DNA of 64,000 nt from Undaria pinnatifida (GCA_012845835.1 JABAKD010000029.1:9412231-9476230); one strand, 5' to 3'; positions 1-11,944 are shown, counted from the stretch's first letter. Notes: a model not told the origin generated them from the sequence alone. Numbers and translations are program-made.

Positions 1-270
1 CGTTTTTCCCGCGAAGACACCGTCAAAACGTAAAAGCATGAAAGTTTCCACATTACAAGCAATCGATTGCGTATGGGGAGGGGGGGGGGGGGGGGTTAGG
101 AGCAGAACCTCAGCAACGTTCATAGCACCACGCATCATAGAAGAGATCGAATCGTACTGGCCCATTGACCTCATGGGTTTCGTCTCCGAGGCTCTCGCCA
201 TGTGATCGTCGGGATATACCAGACATGTCGTACCCTTTTGACGGAAGCACCTTGATTTCCCTCATCGCAG

Positions 271-378
271 ATCGACGAGAATTCGTACGACGATATGCAG
301 TGGTGCAGCGACGTGAGCGACCACGGGTCCGACCCTTACAGCGCAAGCAACATTGAGGAAGACATTGACAACTGGTAG
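271..378 (+). other. Acidic terminal-exon remnant inside repeat A copy 1
   Basis: A 35-codon open stretch follows a good 3' splice site (CTCATCGCAG) and ends in TAG. It is rich in Asp, Ser and Glu and ends IEEDIDNW. The equivalent stretch in the other copy (31127-31237) is also open, has one extra whole codon, and ends IEDDIGNW. The upstream exons were not identified. It looks like the last exon of a gene carried by, or captured by, the repeat. The protein is not recognised. Confidence 0.4.
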
Positions 379-533
379 TTGCAACAGTGGAAGCTGCAGC
401 GACGTAGTGAGAGTGCAAGCTACGTCGGCCGCGGTTGAGGCGCTGACGAGCATTCCATGGGGTCCCCTCGTCGGGGCCCGCTCCCTCTCTCCCCCGAAAC
501 GCTAAGGCGCTCACAGGGAAAGGGACGGGGGAA

Positions 534-577
<44 letters not shown>
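534..577 (+). repeat. 44-base poly-G run
   Basis: An uninterrupted run of about 44 G residues lies within repeat A copy 1. The second copy has a shorter, interrupted G run at the same place (about 31377-31397), so the run has expanded within the element. Long open frames through it are low-complexity artefacts. Confidence 0.9.
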
Positions 578-1285
578 CTAGCCCGCAGGTAGAGGCGGTC
601 CCACATGTTCTCGGGCAAGCAAGCCCCTCCACACCTGATATCATCCACTGACACCTCTTTGAGGGTGTTGCCTTGCCAACCCGCGAGTGCGGTGGAATGT
701 CGCCGCCGTTTCTTGCTTGCTGCCTCTCACGGGTTGGTTCGACCGAGGTCGTAATGCCTCTCGCCAGAACGGTACTCCTTACTGGCCGACAAGGATGTGA
801 CTGCTAACTACGACCGTAGGTGAGAGGTAGCGTAGGTCGCAGGTGATACCCGAAAAGTGCAGCAACAACCAGGATTACCCACACTTGAAGTAGATGTAAG
901 TTGGAAGTATCTCTGCGAGCATGCACAGCTCCGTTAGTACCGCAGCCCGCTTTGTCCCATATGCCATCTGCATCGATGCGACCTAAACCATGGCTCGGTC
1001 GATTCGAGCTACCTGGGCCACGTGCTGAACTAAACGTGAACGGGTTTGCGCCGCATGTGCTAGTCGCGGCGTTGGTGCTTACATGAAGGTACGTTTATGC
1101 TTGTGTTTGTTTAGTTGCTGTTGTTTCGTGTTGGGCATGGGGGGGGAGGGTGATACGCGCTCGCCAGGGCTGCTGCCAATGTTTCCTGAAGTTCGGGCGA
1201 TGGGCGATGTTGTGGTTTCAGTCTCCCTGCGGCTGTTGTCGAGTGTAGCTGTGCGCCTCGTACGCCACGCATGCGTCTTGTAGAT

Positions 1286-1869
1286 CTTGCGGGCACTAGC
1301 AGCAGTTGCGTGGAGCCGTGCTACGGTAAGTGGTTGCCATTTTGAGCCCCAATATGTATCACATACCGAGCTCCTCAACGAAGGAATTACCCAATATCCC
1401 TATCATATCCCTAACATATACTGGTAACAGAGATGGAGGGGGGGGGGTGAAACATATTTGATTCGCACTATTAACCATTGAAGACATGAATTAATCTCCG
1501 TGTTAAACGGCGAGGACATAGTTCGACCCGATGTGGACTTTGCAACGTAATTCGTTAGGTACATAGCCCATGGGCTTGTGAATTGCCTGAATTCCATGCC
1601 GACTAATTTAGTCACCATGTTTTTCCTTTAGCGATATTCAGGTACACCTGGTCCGCTTGGAGTCAAAAGCAGGCACAGCCTGAGACCAAGTAAAAAACGC
1701 CAAGAGCCCGGCAATTCGCCAAAACAAGAAGTACACCTGTTCTGCTTGGAGTCAAAAACAGGTATTGTTTGCCCATAGAGTTCTCTTGAGGTTACTGCGC
1801 AGCCATCGCCTTTTCTATGTTTGCGGGTGGACTATTCAAGTTCAGATATTGTCTACCCCATCCCACTTG
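1286..1869. other. Non-genic stretch with a short direct duplication
   Basis: No gene was recognised. A 33-base segment at 1641-1673 (GTACACCTGGTCCGCTTGG and on) recurs at 1730-1762 with a few changes. Confidence 0.6.
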
Positions 1870-2560
1870 CTGGGGTTGGCGTCGGTTGGCAACGACGCTG
1901 TAAAGCACGCCTCTCACCACGTGCGCTAGACCACCAGAGTACCGTGTTTTTTTTTTCTCCTTGCTTTTTGGATTGGGTGGTAACCTATATTGTGGTCGAG
2001 TTTATATTGTGCGGAGTGGAGAACCCCACAGCTGTCTCAAGAAGTGGCCACACCAAAAAATTAAAAAAAAACGAAGCTGTCATCCTACATGCAAGAAAGT
2101 AGTCACATCGTGCGGAAGTCCGCTTCACAAGTGGGTCTTGGTAGGATGCAGCTCACCCTTCATGCGACTCGCCGAAGACCTCACGGTGCTTCGCGCTTGG
2201 TGCGCGCGATGTCTGCCTGGTCGGTGAAAATCCAACGTTCTCCGTCCCGGCATTGTAGGGTTGCGATGGAGTCATCCCGCGCTAAGGGTGCAGCTGGAAG
2301 TTTCTGAGCTCCTAACATGAGGAGGAGGTCAACATAAACATCAACATCACCCAAAACATTACTTCGAAGGCATTCGTTCGCGCAACCCGACCGGCGTTTC
2401 GATGCGTTAGACCTATAAAGCAAATATACTCGTAAGAGTTATCAAACCCATCGATAGTTCCACACTTGAGGGCTCAACCACTCACAAACCTTTAGCCTAA
2501 CAACTGCAACTCGTACGGTGGGGTAACTCGAGGGTGAATGCTCTTAACACTACAGCTATG
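1870..2560 (+). repeat. Dispersed repeat family B, longest copy
   Basis: This copy starts near GGTTGGCGTCGGTTGGCAAC and runs through a GAGCTCCTAACATGAGGAG block to about 2560. Its first two thirds match 18415-18925 on the opposite strand. Its last third matches 21870-22140 (same strand) and about 34985-35112 (opposite strand). A small core (CACGGTGCTTCGCGCTTGG) also appears at about 32306-32325. No coding capacity or clear terminal repeats were seen, so it is probably a non-autonomous mobile element. Confidence 0.7.
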
Positions 2561-3085
2561 CATGAATTGAGAACACCCCCCCCCCACCCCTCGACAATAG
2601 GCAATGGTTGAGTATCATAGCATAAGAATCGAACATAGTGAAAAATGCTGAGCCAAAGAACGAAAGAGACCTAAGCAGCAGTGAACCAAACCCCATACTG
2701 CAGGCAAGTGATTAAGCAAAAAAAAATACGACCCAAAACAGTTGAAGCCCAGACCCATGCAACGCCACACAACAGACGATAACCCGCGCTATATGGGACG
2801 CGTCCCGCGTGTAGGAGCGGCCTGCACACAAGCCGTGCCGGTCGCGGCAGTTCATTGGGTCTGATTGGTCGAGGTTCGCCCCGTTTATTATTTACTAAAC
2901 ACCACCATAATACGCGGCGGAGCCTCGTGACTGCCCCTGCCGACATTGAGGCCCGCCAAGGGTTATGATTAGGTTTACTTAAGAGGTCAGTTTGGTCTGA
3001 GCCAACGTGCAACGTTGAACATGACCCACCGCGACCTGCACAGATGGTGCGCAGGCCACTCCAGCACGTACAGCAAGGCCGGCCG
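2561..3085. other. No gene recognised
   Basis: Only a short poly-C tract (about 2575-2588) and A-rich patches were seen. Confidence 0.5.
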
Positions 3086-3421
3086 CTACATGGGCCCGTT
3101 TGAGAACGCGGAGCGCGCAATCTCTCTGACATCACTGAGCCTACGATATGGCATGCTTCGGCGGTACCTCACTTGTCGAACGCACCGACTTCTTGAACAT
3201 ACCTTGTATTCTCGGGGCTGGAAAGAGCCCAAAGCCGCCTCGTCAGCTTCAATCCTAGCAGCGGGGCAACGTTTTTCCCACGGATCATCAAAAAGGTCGA
3301 CAGTTGCGCAGTAGTCAGGTGTAAGGACGGTGATCACACTTGTACTGTCCACTGCTGCCGTGTGGTCGTAGGGAACATCGTCCTCGCCGCTCAAAATATC
3401 GCAAAAGTGATCTGCGTGCAT
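3086..3421 (-). CDS. Unassigned coding-like fragment
   Basis: A 111-codon open frame on the minus strand has a balanced, protein-like composition, including ILSGEDDVPYD and LFDDPWEKRC. The stretch is GC-rich compared with its flanks. The plus strand is also open for 99 codons here (3015-3314), so the strand is not certain. No family was recognised. It may be an exon or a transposon remnant. Confidence 0.25.
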   Translation of the reverse strand: MHADHFCDILSGEDDVPYDHTAAVDSTSVITVLTPDYCATVDLFDDPWEKRCPAARIEADEAALGSFQPREYKVCSRSRCVRQVRYRRSMPYRRLSDVREIARSAFSNGPM

Positions 3422-5930
3422 CCGGAGCGAATTTCAGCCGAACGTCAGCATTATCAATCCAGTGATGTACTAAAGCGGCCTCTCATTGGTCCCGGAATCT
3501 GGCAGAATAAACGTTTCGTTTTGAAACCGAAACATCAATTGATCGGTCTTCGAAAAGATGGACGTGGGAACGACCGAGTACACCCCGCCATTAAAAAGAC
3601 AACTGCAAATAAACCAGTTTTCCGCTTTAGTTTCTGTTGTTGCACAAGCAACACAACTCGCTCGAACCGTTTCCAAAAGAACACACACGCTCTCGGCCCA
3701 CCAGTATCGGGGATTGAGGAAATAAATGACAACCCGTATCTGCACATAATATCATACCCGTCAAGGCGAGGCCCGTTGTCGACGCTTCCGCGCTCGCTTC
3801 CTGTGCCTCGTATGAAGCGCTTCGCCTTCGATGTTGCTTCTTGCTCTCGCTAATTCCCCGATTCGCCTTCTAGCGATGAACTCGAGAATCACGAAATCAC
3901 GAATTATCTGGTCCAGTGGGCGACCGCTGTCCAGTTGTAAACAACAGCTCTGTCTGTTCGCGTGTTCTACCAGTCTGCCATCACCGTCCCGTGCGGTATC
4001 CACTTGGTATCTCCACAAGCGCGAACAACCAAACAATGCCAACTGCTGCTGTCAAAGTAAGCTACGAACCATAACGCCGAATTCTCTCTATGAACAACAA
4101 ACTGCATATTATTCTTATCTGTTCCCGATTCCTTATAATGTTTCTCTTTTCCGGTTTGTTGTCGTCGCTTTCAATACATTGTGCTGTGGAAACAAAGCGG
4201 GTGCTCTTGCTTCTTGCGTGGAATCTCGTTGGGTTGTTGAGCGAGACCGAAGTCAGCAGCTAGCGAGAAAGCGTTAGAACGGGCGGTACGAGACAGCGAA
4301 GGCGCAAGCGGTTCAAGCGCCGCTGGGAGACATGAAGGAGCGGGGGCATAAGGAGAGGAGGCGCGAGTGGCCAGCAGTTGAAATTGGAGAGCTTAGAGCG
4401 TTTTCCGTGATAGAGAGACTACCTCAAGTGGGTTGCAGCAGCATACACACAACTACACAGCCGGCGCCAAGAGAGCCGAAACTTCGGCGCTGGTGAATCG
4501 AAGAATTGAAAGGGTAGAGTCCACACTACTAATAGAAGATGCGAATGCACACCGTAAAATTAACGCGTAGCAAGGGGCTCATCGTGCTACCACGTATCAA
4601 CCAAACAACGAGATCGCTACAATACTCGTACGAGTATATAACTGTTACAAGCTTCCCCGCCAGGATGTGGTCGGCTTGAAATCTCGGCGGTGTCGCAAGT
4701 TGAAAACGGGAAAAAAACACTTGAAAAAAAGAAAAACATAAATTTCCACCGCGCAAGTAACCCGGCAAGTGACACCGGCCAGCACAAACGAGTTTAAAGC
4801 TTAGTGTACAACGAGCAAAGCCTTCGAGTCTTAACACCTACTCCCGAGGGCCTCCATCACCTTGTTTTTTTGCGAGTCCGTCGCAGGAGATCCATAGATC
4901 AGGTTCGCAAAGACCCAATTCAGCTCCGATCTCAAGTTCTCCAGTTGCTATAGCCAGCAACGACTTCGATATGCCGACAGGCGATACATGAGAGGGATAC
5001 AAATCGTTTAACCTCGTAAACTTTTCTTTGTTCTATGAGCGGTGCTTAGAAGCACCAGGTAGGAAGGCTTCACATAACGCGCCCAAGTCAACCATACAAT
5101 TGAGTGAAATCGACAAACGGCATCTATCAAAACACGTGCAAGTGTGGTGAGCTTAAGCTTTTATTTCTCCCCATCGGCCGAGGGATAACAACAACAAAAA
5201 AAAACAACCTTATCCCCAAGGGGGACTTTGGATGCTATACGCAGCAATGTCATTCTCCCTGCCCTCGACAGACAAGGGTAAAGTAGGTGCAAAAAACAAC
5301 ATCAGCGCTAGCTGCTACCCTGAGAGCTACGGTGGTGCCTTATGCTCGTACAGCCTTCTATCCCTGTTGCAACGTGCTCTCGTGCTCCTGCACAATGCCT
5401 GCTCTTTGGCACTGCCTACAAGGGGCTAGGTCGCGATTTTGAGACTTCCATGCATACCATTTTTCTCTAGATCGAACTCTATGTTATAGCGTACACATGT
5501 AAACTTCTGTCATATCATTTTGTCGTGTATCTTTCGAAATACCCTATATTTATATCTGTGAGCCGGAAGGGAATCTCGATGGGAGGGCACGTTATCCTTC
5601 GGCCTGTCACGTATATATGCAAACCCTCTACTAGTGATTGCAGTTCTCGAGTTTCCCTTCGCAAACGGAGCCTGACATATCCAGCCTAAGACGTGGCCGA
5701 GGTTCTGCATGGTTCCTACCATTGACCTACTCCATCTCTGAGGTTATTTACAGGCTGCCACGTTTGGCTCCACGCCTTACCAAGCCCAGGCTGTTTTTGA
5801 ACTGTCTTGCCTATATGTGGTAGCTTATTGGACACGCTACGCGAATCCAGCGTGTTACTCCGAGTGTACGTACCCATTGTAGGAACCTTCGGCCCAACGA
5901 CCTCCTCGCTGAATTACTCGCTCCGGCGTA
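3422..5930. other. Mostly non-genic, with one weak minus-strand open frame
   Basis: A 93-codon minus-strand frame (3761-4042) is Arg-rich near its C-terminus (RHRKRARKRRQR) and could be an eroded coding fragment, but it has no recognised relative. Nothing else with protein-like character was found from 4280 to 5930. Confidence 0.3.
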
Positions 5931-6960
5931 TACTACCCCCCTCCCCATGCCGCTAACGTCGTGGCCGCTCCGAAACGCGAGGAGACGAGAGCTGAACTCC
6001 TTGAGGTTACCCCCAGACTGCAATGCTCATAAAGGCTTACAGATACGTCTATACTCGAAACAATACTGCCACGCCTGTACGATGACAACGGTGAAGATTC
6101 AGACGGAGTGAGGCCCAACGACATCACGTCCACCATCAACGCGATGGAACTGCCGTCCGCGCATACACCTGAACGCGGACCGATGACCTCTTTCCGTGCT
6201 CGTACAACAATGCAACTTACACACAAAACCTCGATGTGGATAACCCGGTGCCGGGGCAAATTCCAACAACTTGCTGCGAACGGGAGAGACTACACACAAA
6301 GCCATAATACTGCGCGTAAGACATAGTACTGGATGCGCGACCCGTGGTCGTTCGCAAAGAGTTCGTCTGGCCCCACCGTAAAAAAATATCGCAGCGCGAC
6401 ACACGTTCGTAATACGCGGCCTCCATCGCTCCAAAAGAGAATCACACACACCTCCCACCAACCAACACAGCCCACGAAATGTAAAGAAGATATGACATAC
6501 ATCCGCAAGCGTAGGAGTCACCTCGGCGACATGCGCGGCGGTAAGCAACCATCCGTCACAAAGTTTCCGAGGACGCTTAAAGACACATAAGAACCACCAC
6601 GTGGCACCTCACCCCGCCTGGGTTGATTCATCCATTGAACCCATGGCAGGGTTTTGCCCCCCACTTATCATAAACCTTGCGTGCATATCGCAGCTGCGAC
6701 TCCGTCTGGATGACATATACCCACGCGATGATCACCATGCCCTACAACTCGAGCAAGTAAAATACATAAGTTATCCTGGTGCTGCGCATTCGACATCACG
6801 TGGGAACGTCTTCCGAGAGAATCCCCACGATCGTGCCAACACAGCGATAACATGCCATTGTGTCCAGTGGCGGTGAACAAAACAGTTTCCGCGCCGAGAG
6901 AGTTTGGATTCCCGGAAAACGTTAAATAGGTAACAAGTACCACATATGAAAAACTAAGGC
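5931..6960. other. Coding-like fragments, unassigned
   Basis: Several overlapping frames of 70-150 codons are open on both strands (for example 6108-6326 plus, 6601-6876 plus, 6668-6943 minus). A plus-strand stretch around 6048-6250 reads like an acidic linker (LYDDNGEDSDGVRPND). No domain or splice structure could be assigned. A decayed mobile element is the simplest explanation. Confidence 0.25.
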
Positions 6961-6999
6961 AACAAACGCTTACCTGGTCATTGGATGCAAGAAGGCGGC

Positions 7000-7215
7000 C
7001 ATGGTGAGATGGCGGCAGCTCTTATCTCTTCGGTCATCCCCTCTTGGACACTGATTTCGTCCAAGAGGAGGGGACCGTAAAAAAAAGTGGTGCCACCCTC
7101 TACCACGTCCGTCCTCTGACACACAATGACCAGGGAAGCGTTTGGTGAGCTTGTTTTCCACTTTTCGGTGCCTAGTATTTACGTACCTACGGTGTAAACT
7201 ATGCGATATGTAAAT
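7000..7215 (+). pseudogene. Degenerate copy of kinase-like gene exon 1 and the start of intron 1
   Basis: On the plus strand, about 7040-7132 reads TDFVQEEGT...GATLYHVRPLTHNDQ. This parallels TDFFQ...GVATNYHGRLLTRNDK at the end of exon 1 of the gene at 15465. The similarity continues into noncoding DNA: about 7140-7215 resembles 15640-15720 (TCGGTGCC...GTACCTACG against TTGGTGCC...GCACCTACG). That indicates duplication at the DNA level, not by retroposition. The 5' splice site after NDQ is no longer GT-consensus here. Together with the exon 2 copies at 7.64-7.99 kb it forms a broken partial duplicate. Confidence 0.65.
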
Positions 7216-7637
7216 CCTACAGGTACGACTACTGTTACTAGTTTTAGTGTGAAAAGCATGCTTTCCTGTCCTTTCGTGCATACGTGAAGCCAGTGTAAAT
7301 ATTATCTCCAAAATGCCGCGTACCGTAAGTATACTGGTCATAATGGTTCGTCACTTTTCCGTCTGAAGTCGTAATATCTTTAACAATTAGGCAGGAAACG
7401 TACTATTCGTATGGTTGGACACGCGAAACTACCTTTCGTCCGCGATTCCTTTGCTACGTTGTTCAAACATATTCGAAAAGGTCAGCCAGTGAGTTCAACC
7501 GGTTGGACGGCCGATAACCAGCTTTGCAGGATACTTGATACGTCGGCCGCGCGGATTATGTGCTGCATTCACTCCTGAAAAGGATACACCAGGCAGGCCT
7601 TTCTAATTGTTCTGGGGAACCTCGCCGTCTGTTCCGG
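7216..7637. other. Presumed decayed intron between the duplicated exons
   Basis: No independent gene was seen. Its position between the exon 1-like and exon 2-like copies suggests a shortened and diverged counterpart of the 2.5-kb intron 1 at 15636-18099. Confidence 0.4.
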
Positions 7638-7806
7638 GGAGTTGCCACGTGGGCCTGGGCCAACCTTGTGTGCCCGTATGATGAGGACGTGGTCGAAACG
7701 CGCTCTGACCTACTACGGCGCGATGCTACAGGGAGACCCTGAAATAATCAAGTACTGCAAGACCCAGGCTGGGAGTTCATCGTCCTAGAGACCCCCCCCC
7801 CGACCG
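7638..7806 (+). pseudogene. Degenerate forward copy of kinase-like exon 2
   Basis: This reads ATWAWANLVCPYDEDVV, then in a shifted frame LTYYGAMLQGDPEIIKYCK, then WEFIVLE. It parallels NTWTWVTVVYPHDEDVI...CYGAMVQGG...KIVKYCKRQG...FVAME in the intact exon at 18100-18263. At least two frameshifts separate the pieces, and the 3' splice site preceding it (TTCCGGGGAG) lacks the intact gene's CTTCCAG form. It is a nonfunctional host-gene duplicate. Confidence 0.75.
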
Positions 7807-7807
7807 G

Positions 7808-7990
7808 TGAGCCTCACTCGTCGGGGACCTCGAGGACGATGAATTCTCAATCTCGGGCTTGGCAGTACTTTAGAATGTTCGAAAGTCCCTGGAGTATTCC
7901 TCCGTAGTAGGTCAGGGCGAGTTCGACAAACGACTGTACCATGGGGGCAAACAAATGCATGCCCAGGTCGACGAAATAGCCTCCTGGAAT
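7808..7990 (-). pseudogene. Degenerate inverted copy of kinase-like exon 2
   Basis: Read on the minus strand, this begins after a well-preserved 3' splice site (TATTCCAG). It continues EAISSTWAC..., then in another frame VELALTYYGGILQG...ILKYCQARD, then a stop codon, then EFIVLEVPDE followed by GTGAGG at the place of the intact gene's 5' splice site. It faces the forward copy tail to tail, with the two 3' ends a few bases apart at about 7807. The copies differ from each other by about 30 percent, so the inversion is old or brings together different paralogues. Confidence 0.75.
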
Positions 7991-8039
7991 AGACGGCAAA
8001 GTTCCTAAAAAGCAATTGAAAAATCTGCACCCTTAACCA

Positions 8040-8870
8040 GGAATTAATCTAGGATACAGCGGTACCTCGGCGTCCTGCGCGATTCAAGAATCGCTTTGTT
8101 TTCGGATCCCCGAGGTTCAGCTCCGCAATCTCCAGGCCCGGATTTTGACAACATTCGAGAACGGTGCGCTTAACATACGGATGGATGCGTAGGGATGGGT
8201 GAGACAATTGCGGGGGAAGGCGTCGGTTGTCGGTCGCAATCCGCCCAGCGTCTCTTGTGGTCTCAGTCCATGTTCGCTGCGATCGCAAAAAGCGAAGGGC
8301 CGAGCTACTCAGCTTAACAGCAACCCGTGCCTGTGCGCGGAGCTCAAGACTTGGCTCAGCTGGTCGTCCGCATCCCGGCGAGGCCTTGCCAATTTGGTTC
8401 AAAGGTCACCGTCCGTATTCGACGAGTCGTCGAACCAATGGGGCGGCGTGGTAACGATACCCTGGGGAGAGTCCTAAGCGGACGGAGGATATCGTCACGA
8501 ATGGCTACCCCACCACATCGCCGACGAACCATAGCGTCATAATCCGATTGTTCGCAATTTGCTTTGCGAAGTCAGTGCCAACTAGCCCAACAGGTGTGGT
8601 ACCTTGTAACAAACAGCCTGCCATCGCATCGATGATTTCCCACAGATACGAGAAAAGAGGAACATGGCGATTTAACATATCATGCCTAACTTGCAACTGG
8701 GTTCGGAAGTTCAACGGGGAGGGAGGTACTGCTGTTCATCTTGGATCGAGCCGAGAGCCGGACACTTTTCAGCTGTTTTCAGCACATTGGAAAGCGTCGG
8801 ACGACAAACGCAGCGAAAATCATTACATAAAACTGATTGAGAGCGCCACGGTTTAGGGAGAATTTTGGCT
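8040..8870 (+). other. Coding-like but interrupted stretch, unassigned
   Basis: A series of open pieces (8199-8477 and 8548-8856 on the plus strand, 8049-8402 on the minus strand) has higher GC and a more protein-like composition than the flanks. The pieces are in different frames with stops between them. No similarity to the kinase exons and no known domain was recognised. Confidence 0.25.
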
Positions 8871-11011
8871 CTTACCATAGGCCTGCCGTACGTAAGCAGG
8901 GTGTACTAGACATATCGGCGACAAGAACGGCAGTTTGTACCCGGACATGAAGTGAAAATCGTGCTCCGTTTTTCATGAACGCTTAAGAATACGTGACTGC
9001 AACTTGACAGCACGTGCGACCCCACCAGCAACTTGGAAGCATGAGCAAATCTTTAACACCCCGCAGCGACCACGACCACAAATTCATACGGGTATACGAA
9101 ATATTGATACGGTATACTCTTAAAGCACCTCATTGTAGACACACACCGCGTTTTTCTGGAGGGATCTCCCATGAACAGGCCAGACATGTGCAGATGCAAT
9201 AATTCCATCAGGTTGTACTTTGTAGACTTGCTGCGCAAGAGAGAAAGCATCTGTGATAGACATCAACACGCCCATGATACAGCCAACCAACCTATTCTCT
9301 CGCCCGGACAAAGCTATTCGATAGATGGAACAGATAATACCTCTCCGGCTAGTCTACTTAGGGTCAATATTATAGTATTATCAGTATTATAGTATTATAG
9401 AGGTTTTGTTTTCTTATAACGTGTGTTTTCCTGGTTTCCTTCCTGTAACTAGTCCCATATGCCTATGTAAAATACGCACTTTTTCTGACTTGCTGTTTTC
9501 CGGCGGCCGCGTTTTTTCTGCGCCTTCGAGTGCTGCGCAAGCAGGGCGCCAATCGGTACATTACGACGTATGTCTGGACCCCCGCCGAGCTCCGTGGCGG
9601 TGCTCGTGGGGATTCAACGTCGCTGAGCTGGCGCTCTTTTCGTCAAGGGCTTGCGTTCCGCCTCGCTGAGCCGAAGCGGGCCATGGAAAACCACACATTT
9701 TTTTTTATATGAATGAAATAATCTGCTTCATTATCACATGTTTTACTCGCCCGTTAGGCACTTCAATTGTTCACCCCCTCAGCAGCACAGCAGCACCAGC
9801 TGCTACAGCAGCAGCAATAGCAGCAGCAGTACACATCTGTCGAACGTCACGTCTGTTGAACCTAACCTTTTGGTGTACACCTCGCACCGAGTACTTCACA
9901 CACATCGCCCGACAAAACTACTGCCTCCGTCCGTCTTTTGGTGGATTGCTACCTGCATCCCTCACGTTGTTTTCCCGCCTGAGAGGCAATTACACCGTGC
10001 AAAGCCACCTGTCTCGCCGTGCAGACCCACACCGCCCCCTGTCTCGCTGTGCATCTGGCACCAGGCACGACCCACTCTGTGTGCCTCCGACACACTGCCT
10101 GGACGGTTATGTAGTCGTCGTAACTTTCGTATCTCCAGACATGTAAGACAGAGAGCGTGCAATCGCAAAAGTCTTCTGTATTGTTGTCGATGAGCACCTT
10201 TCTAGGAATGTTAATGTTCCCCACAAGAAACGGGTCGCGGAACCACAAACCAGGCGCTCAACACTACAGCGTAAACACTGCTGAACCAAACACACATCGT
10301 CGGACCACACACCAGGAATACGAAGCGTACAGCTGCAGCAAGTCATATACATCATCGGGAAGCCTGTGTTACCTCTTTTCGGCTTGCGACGCCCCCGGGA
10401 TATCAAGTTAACCATATCCCCGAGGAGAAGCTTGAAAAATGTATAATACCATAATAGTAGAATGGTAAGTGTTCATTTTTTTTGGACGCTGAAAGCACTA
10501 AAAACTGTTCTATCAGTTTTGCGTAAAGGGGCATTTGAGAACGCTCTTCGATAAGAAAGGCGCTTAGTCTGCGGAAGGAACGCTTGTTGGGCCATTCAGT
10601 CAGCGCTGGGTATACAAAGTAGCCCAGCAGATATCGTGCTATTCACATTCTTATGGGGGGGCAGATACAAAACCACCTAACACACGAATTGTGCGATCTT
10701 AACAGCCGTCTAGGCAGAGCGTGTCGAGTGCAAATATCACCACGCTGCGCGCGTATCGTACATCCCCCTTTGTTGTACTTTGAACGCACCCCCTGCCTCA
10801 GCAACCCCGGCTGATTCTTGTCACAGATAGATGCTGTCATCGCCATTTTTTTTTTACAGTCTTCGGCCTTGATGCCCCAACGGGGTAAGACTAAAAACGC
10901 TCCTTCAAACAGAGCCCAAGAACCATACCTGTGGAGGAGGTCACATAGTGCAGCTGCCGCTGACTGCGCAACAGGCAGGTCGGGACCCGATTCATAAGGT
11001 GCAGGATTGTC
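8871..11011. other. Non-genic with microsatellites
   Basis: There is an AGTATTAT-type repeat at about 9367-9400 and an imperfect CAG/GCAGCA repeat at about 9779-9831. Open frames around 9530-10200 are low-complexity Ala/Ser/Thr-rich sequences over the CAG tract and are not credible proteins. Confidence 0.55.
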
Positions 11012-11224
11012 TTGTCAAGGAGGAGTCAAGGCAGTGACTCCGCGTCGCGATCGTCGAAGCATTCGGATGCGTGGGAGGAGGGGCTGCTTTCAAAAATTGA
11101 TGGACTCGCGGCTCCTGGGGCTATAGCTAACGTTTCAGAGTTCCTGAGGGTGCGCGGGCGTGGCAACATCGAATGTTGTCAAAGAGCTGTTGAAGTAGCA
11201 AGAATGCTTGCATGCCGTGGTTGA
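11012..11224 (+). CDS. Possible exon, unknown product
   Basis: An open stretch of about 70 codons begins Ser/Arg-rich and continues WEEGLLSKIDGLAAPGAIAN and then VRGRGNIECCQRAVEVARML before a TGA. The alternation of hydrophobic and charged residues is typical of helical repeat proteins, but no family could be named. No matching neighbour exon was found, and the start and splice borders are undecided. It could be a single exon or a remnant. Confidence 0.3.
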   Translation: MSRRSQGSDSASRSSKHSDAWEEGLLSKIDGLAAPGAIANVSEFLRVRGRGNIECCQRAVEVARMLACRG

Positions 11225-11671
11225 GAGATCTAAGGTTAGATATAGATGTGGATGTGGTACATTGACAAGAAAATAATATATAAGCCAATCAATGGGGAAT
11301 TGCACTCCGGGTGTATATATGGACCGTGGAGGTATACATAAGAACACGCAAACAGTTATTATAGTCAAGGAAAGAGAACTATTCATAATTGTTTCGTATT
11401 TCGAGACGTTCGCCCCCACTGCCTCAACCGCGTCTAACAGACTACCAGAATGAAAGCTTTGGGATCGAGACAGAGCAACCAAAAACACGTACCTGTATTA
11501 CACAGTACTGGTGTTTTTTTTTGCCTTATCAACAATCTAAGAGTAGCAAGAGCGCGCAGCAGCACGAGTAGGATCATGCTGCGCCCGTCCTGTGTGAGTC
11601 TTTGCATTGTTGTAGTTCAGGCACCAAGTTTATCATGCCCCCAAGCATGAAATGGCCGATGCCGCGATAGT
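11225..11671. other. No gene recognised
   Basis: AT-rich sequence without a convincing open frame. Confidence 0.4.
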
Positions 11672-11944
11672 TTATTTTTTGGCCGTCGCGATTTCTCTCT
11701 CAAGTTCCAAAGGGGTTAATACGTAGCCGAGCAGGTACTCGCAGTACCTTCGAACGAACAACACTATTTGCGCGGGTTCGCTTCCTGCCAGCAACGCCTT
11801 TCGTCTTAGACGAAAAAGGGAAGATACAATGGTAGTTGGTGCAGGGGTCTGTAGGACTAGCTTGGTGATAGCTTGGCAATGGGTGCGCTCTGTGGAGTGC
11901 TGGCTCGTACTTCTATATGTTAGGAGTGATGCTTCGAGACCCAA
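11672..11944 (-). CDS. Possible terminal exon, unknown product
   Basis: A minus-strand frame ends RYCEYLLGYVLTPLELEREI...AKK followed by TAA. The last 45 residues look like a genuine helical protein C-terminus (LLAGSEPAQIVLFVRRY upstream). The N-terminal half is less convincing and may be intron. No partner exon with matching phase was found upstream on the minus strand. Confidence 0.25.
   Translation of the reverse strand: MGLEASLLTYRSTSQHSTERTHCQAITKLVLQTPAPTTIVSSLFRLRRKALLAGSEPAQIVLFVRRYCEYLLGYVLTPLELEREIATAKK

Larger units (their letters stand above)
1..1285 (+). repeat. Dispersed repeat family A, copy 1 (cut by window edge)
   Basis: This stretch matches 30830-32080 in the same orientation over its whole length, with many substitutions and small indels (roughly three quarters identical by eye). 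Shared landmarks in order are a poly-G run near the start, a short open exon with its acceptor, a second long poly-G run, a run reading CCGCCGTTTCTTGCTTGCT, and a GT-rich end. The left end lies outside the window, so the full length is unknown. No terminal repeats or recognised transposase or polymerase were seen, so the class is unassigned. Confidence 0.75.
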
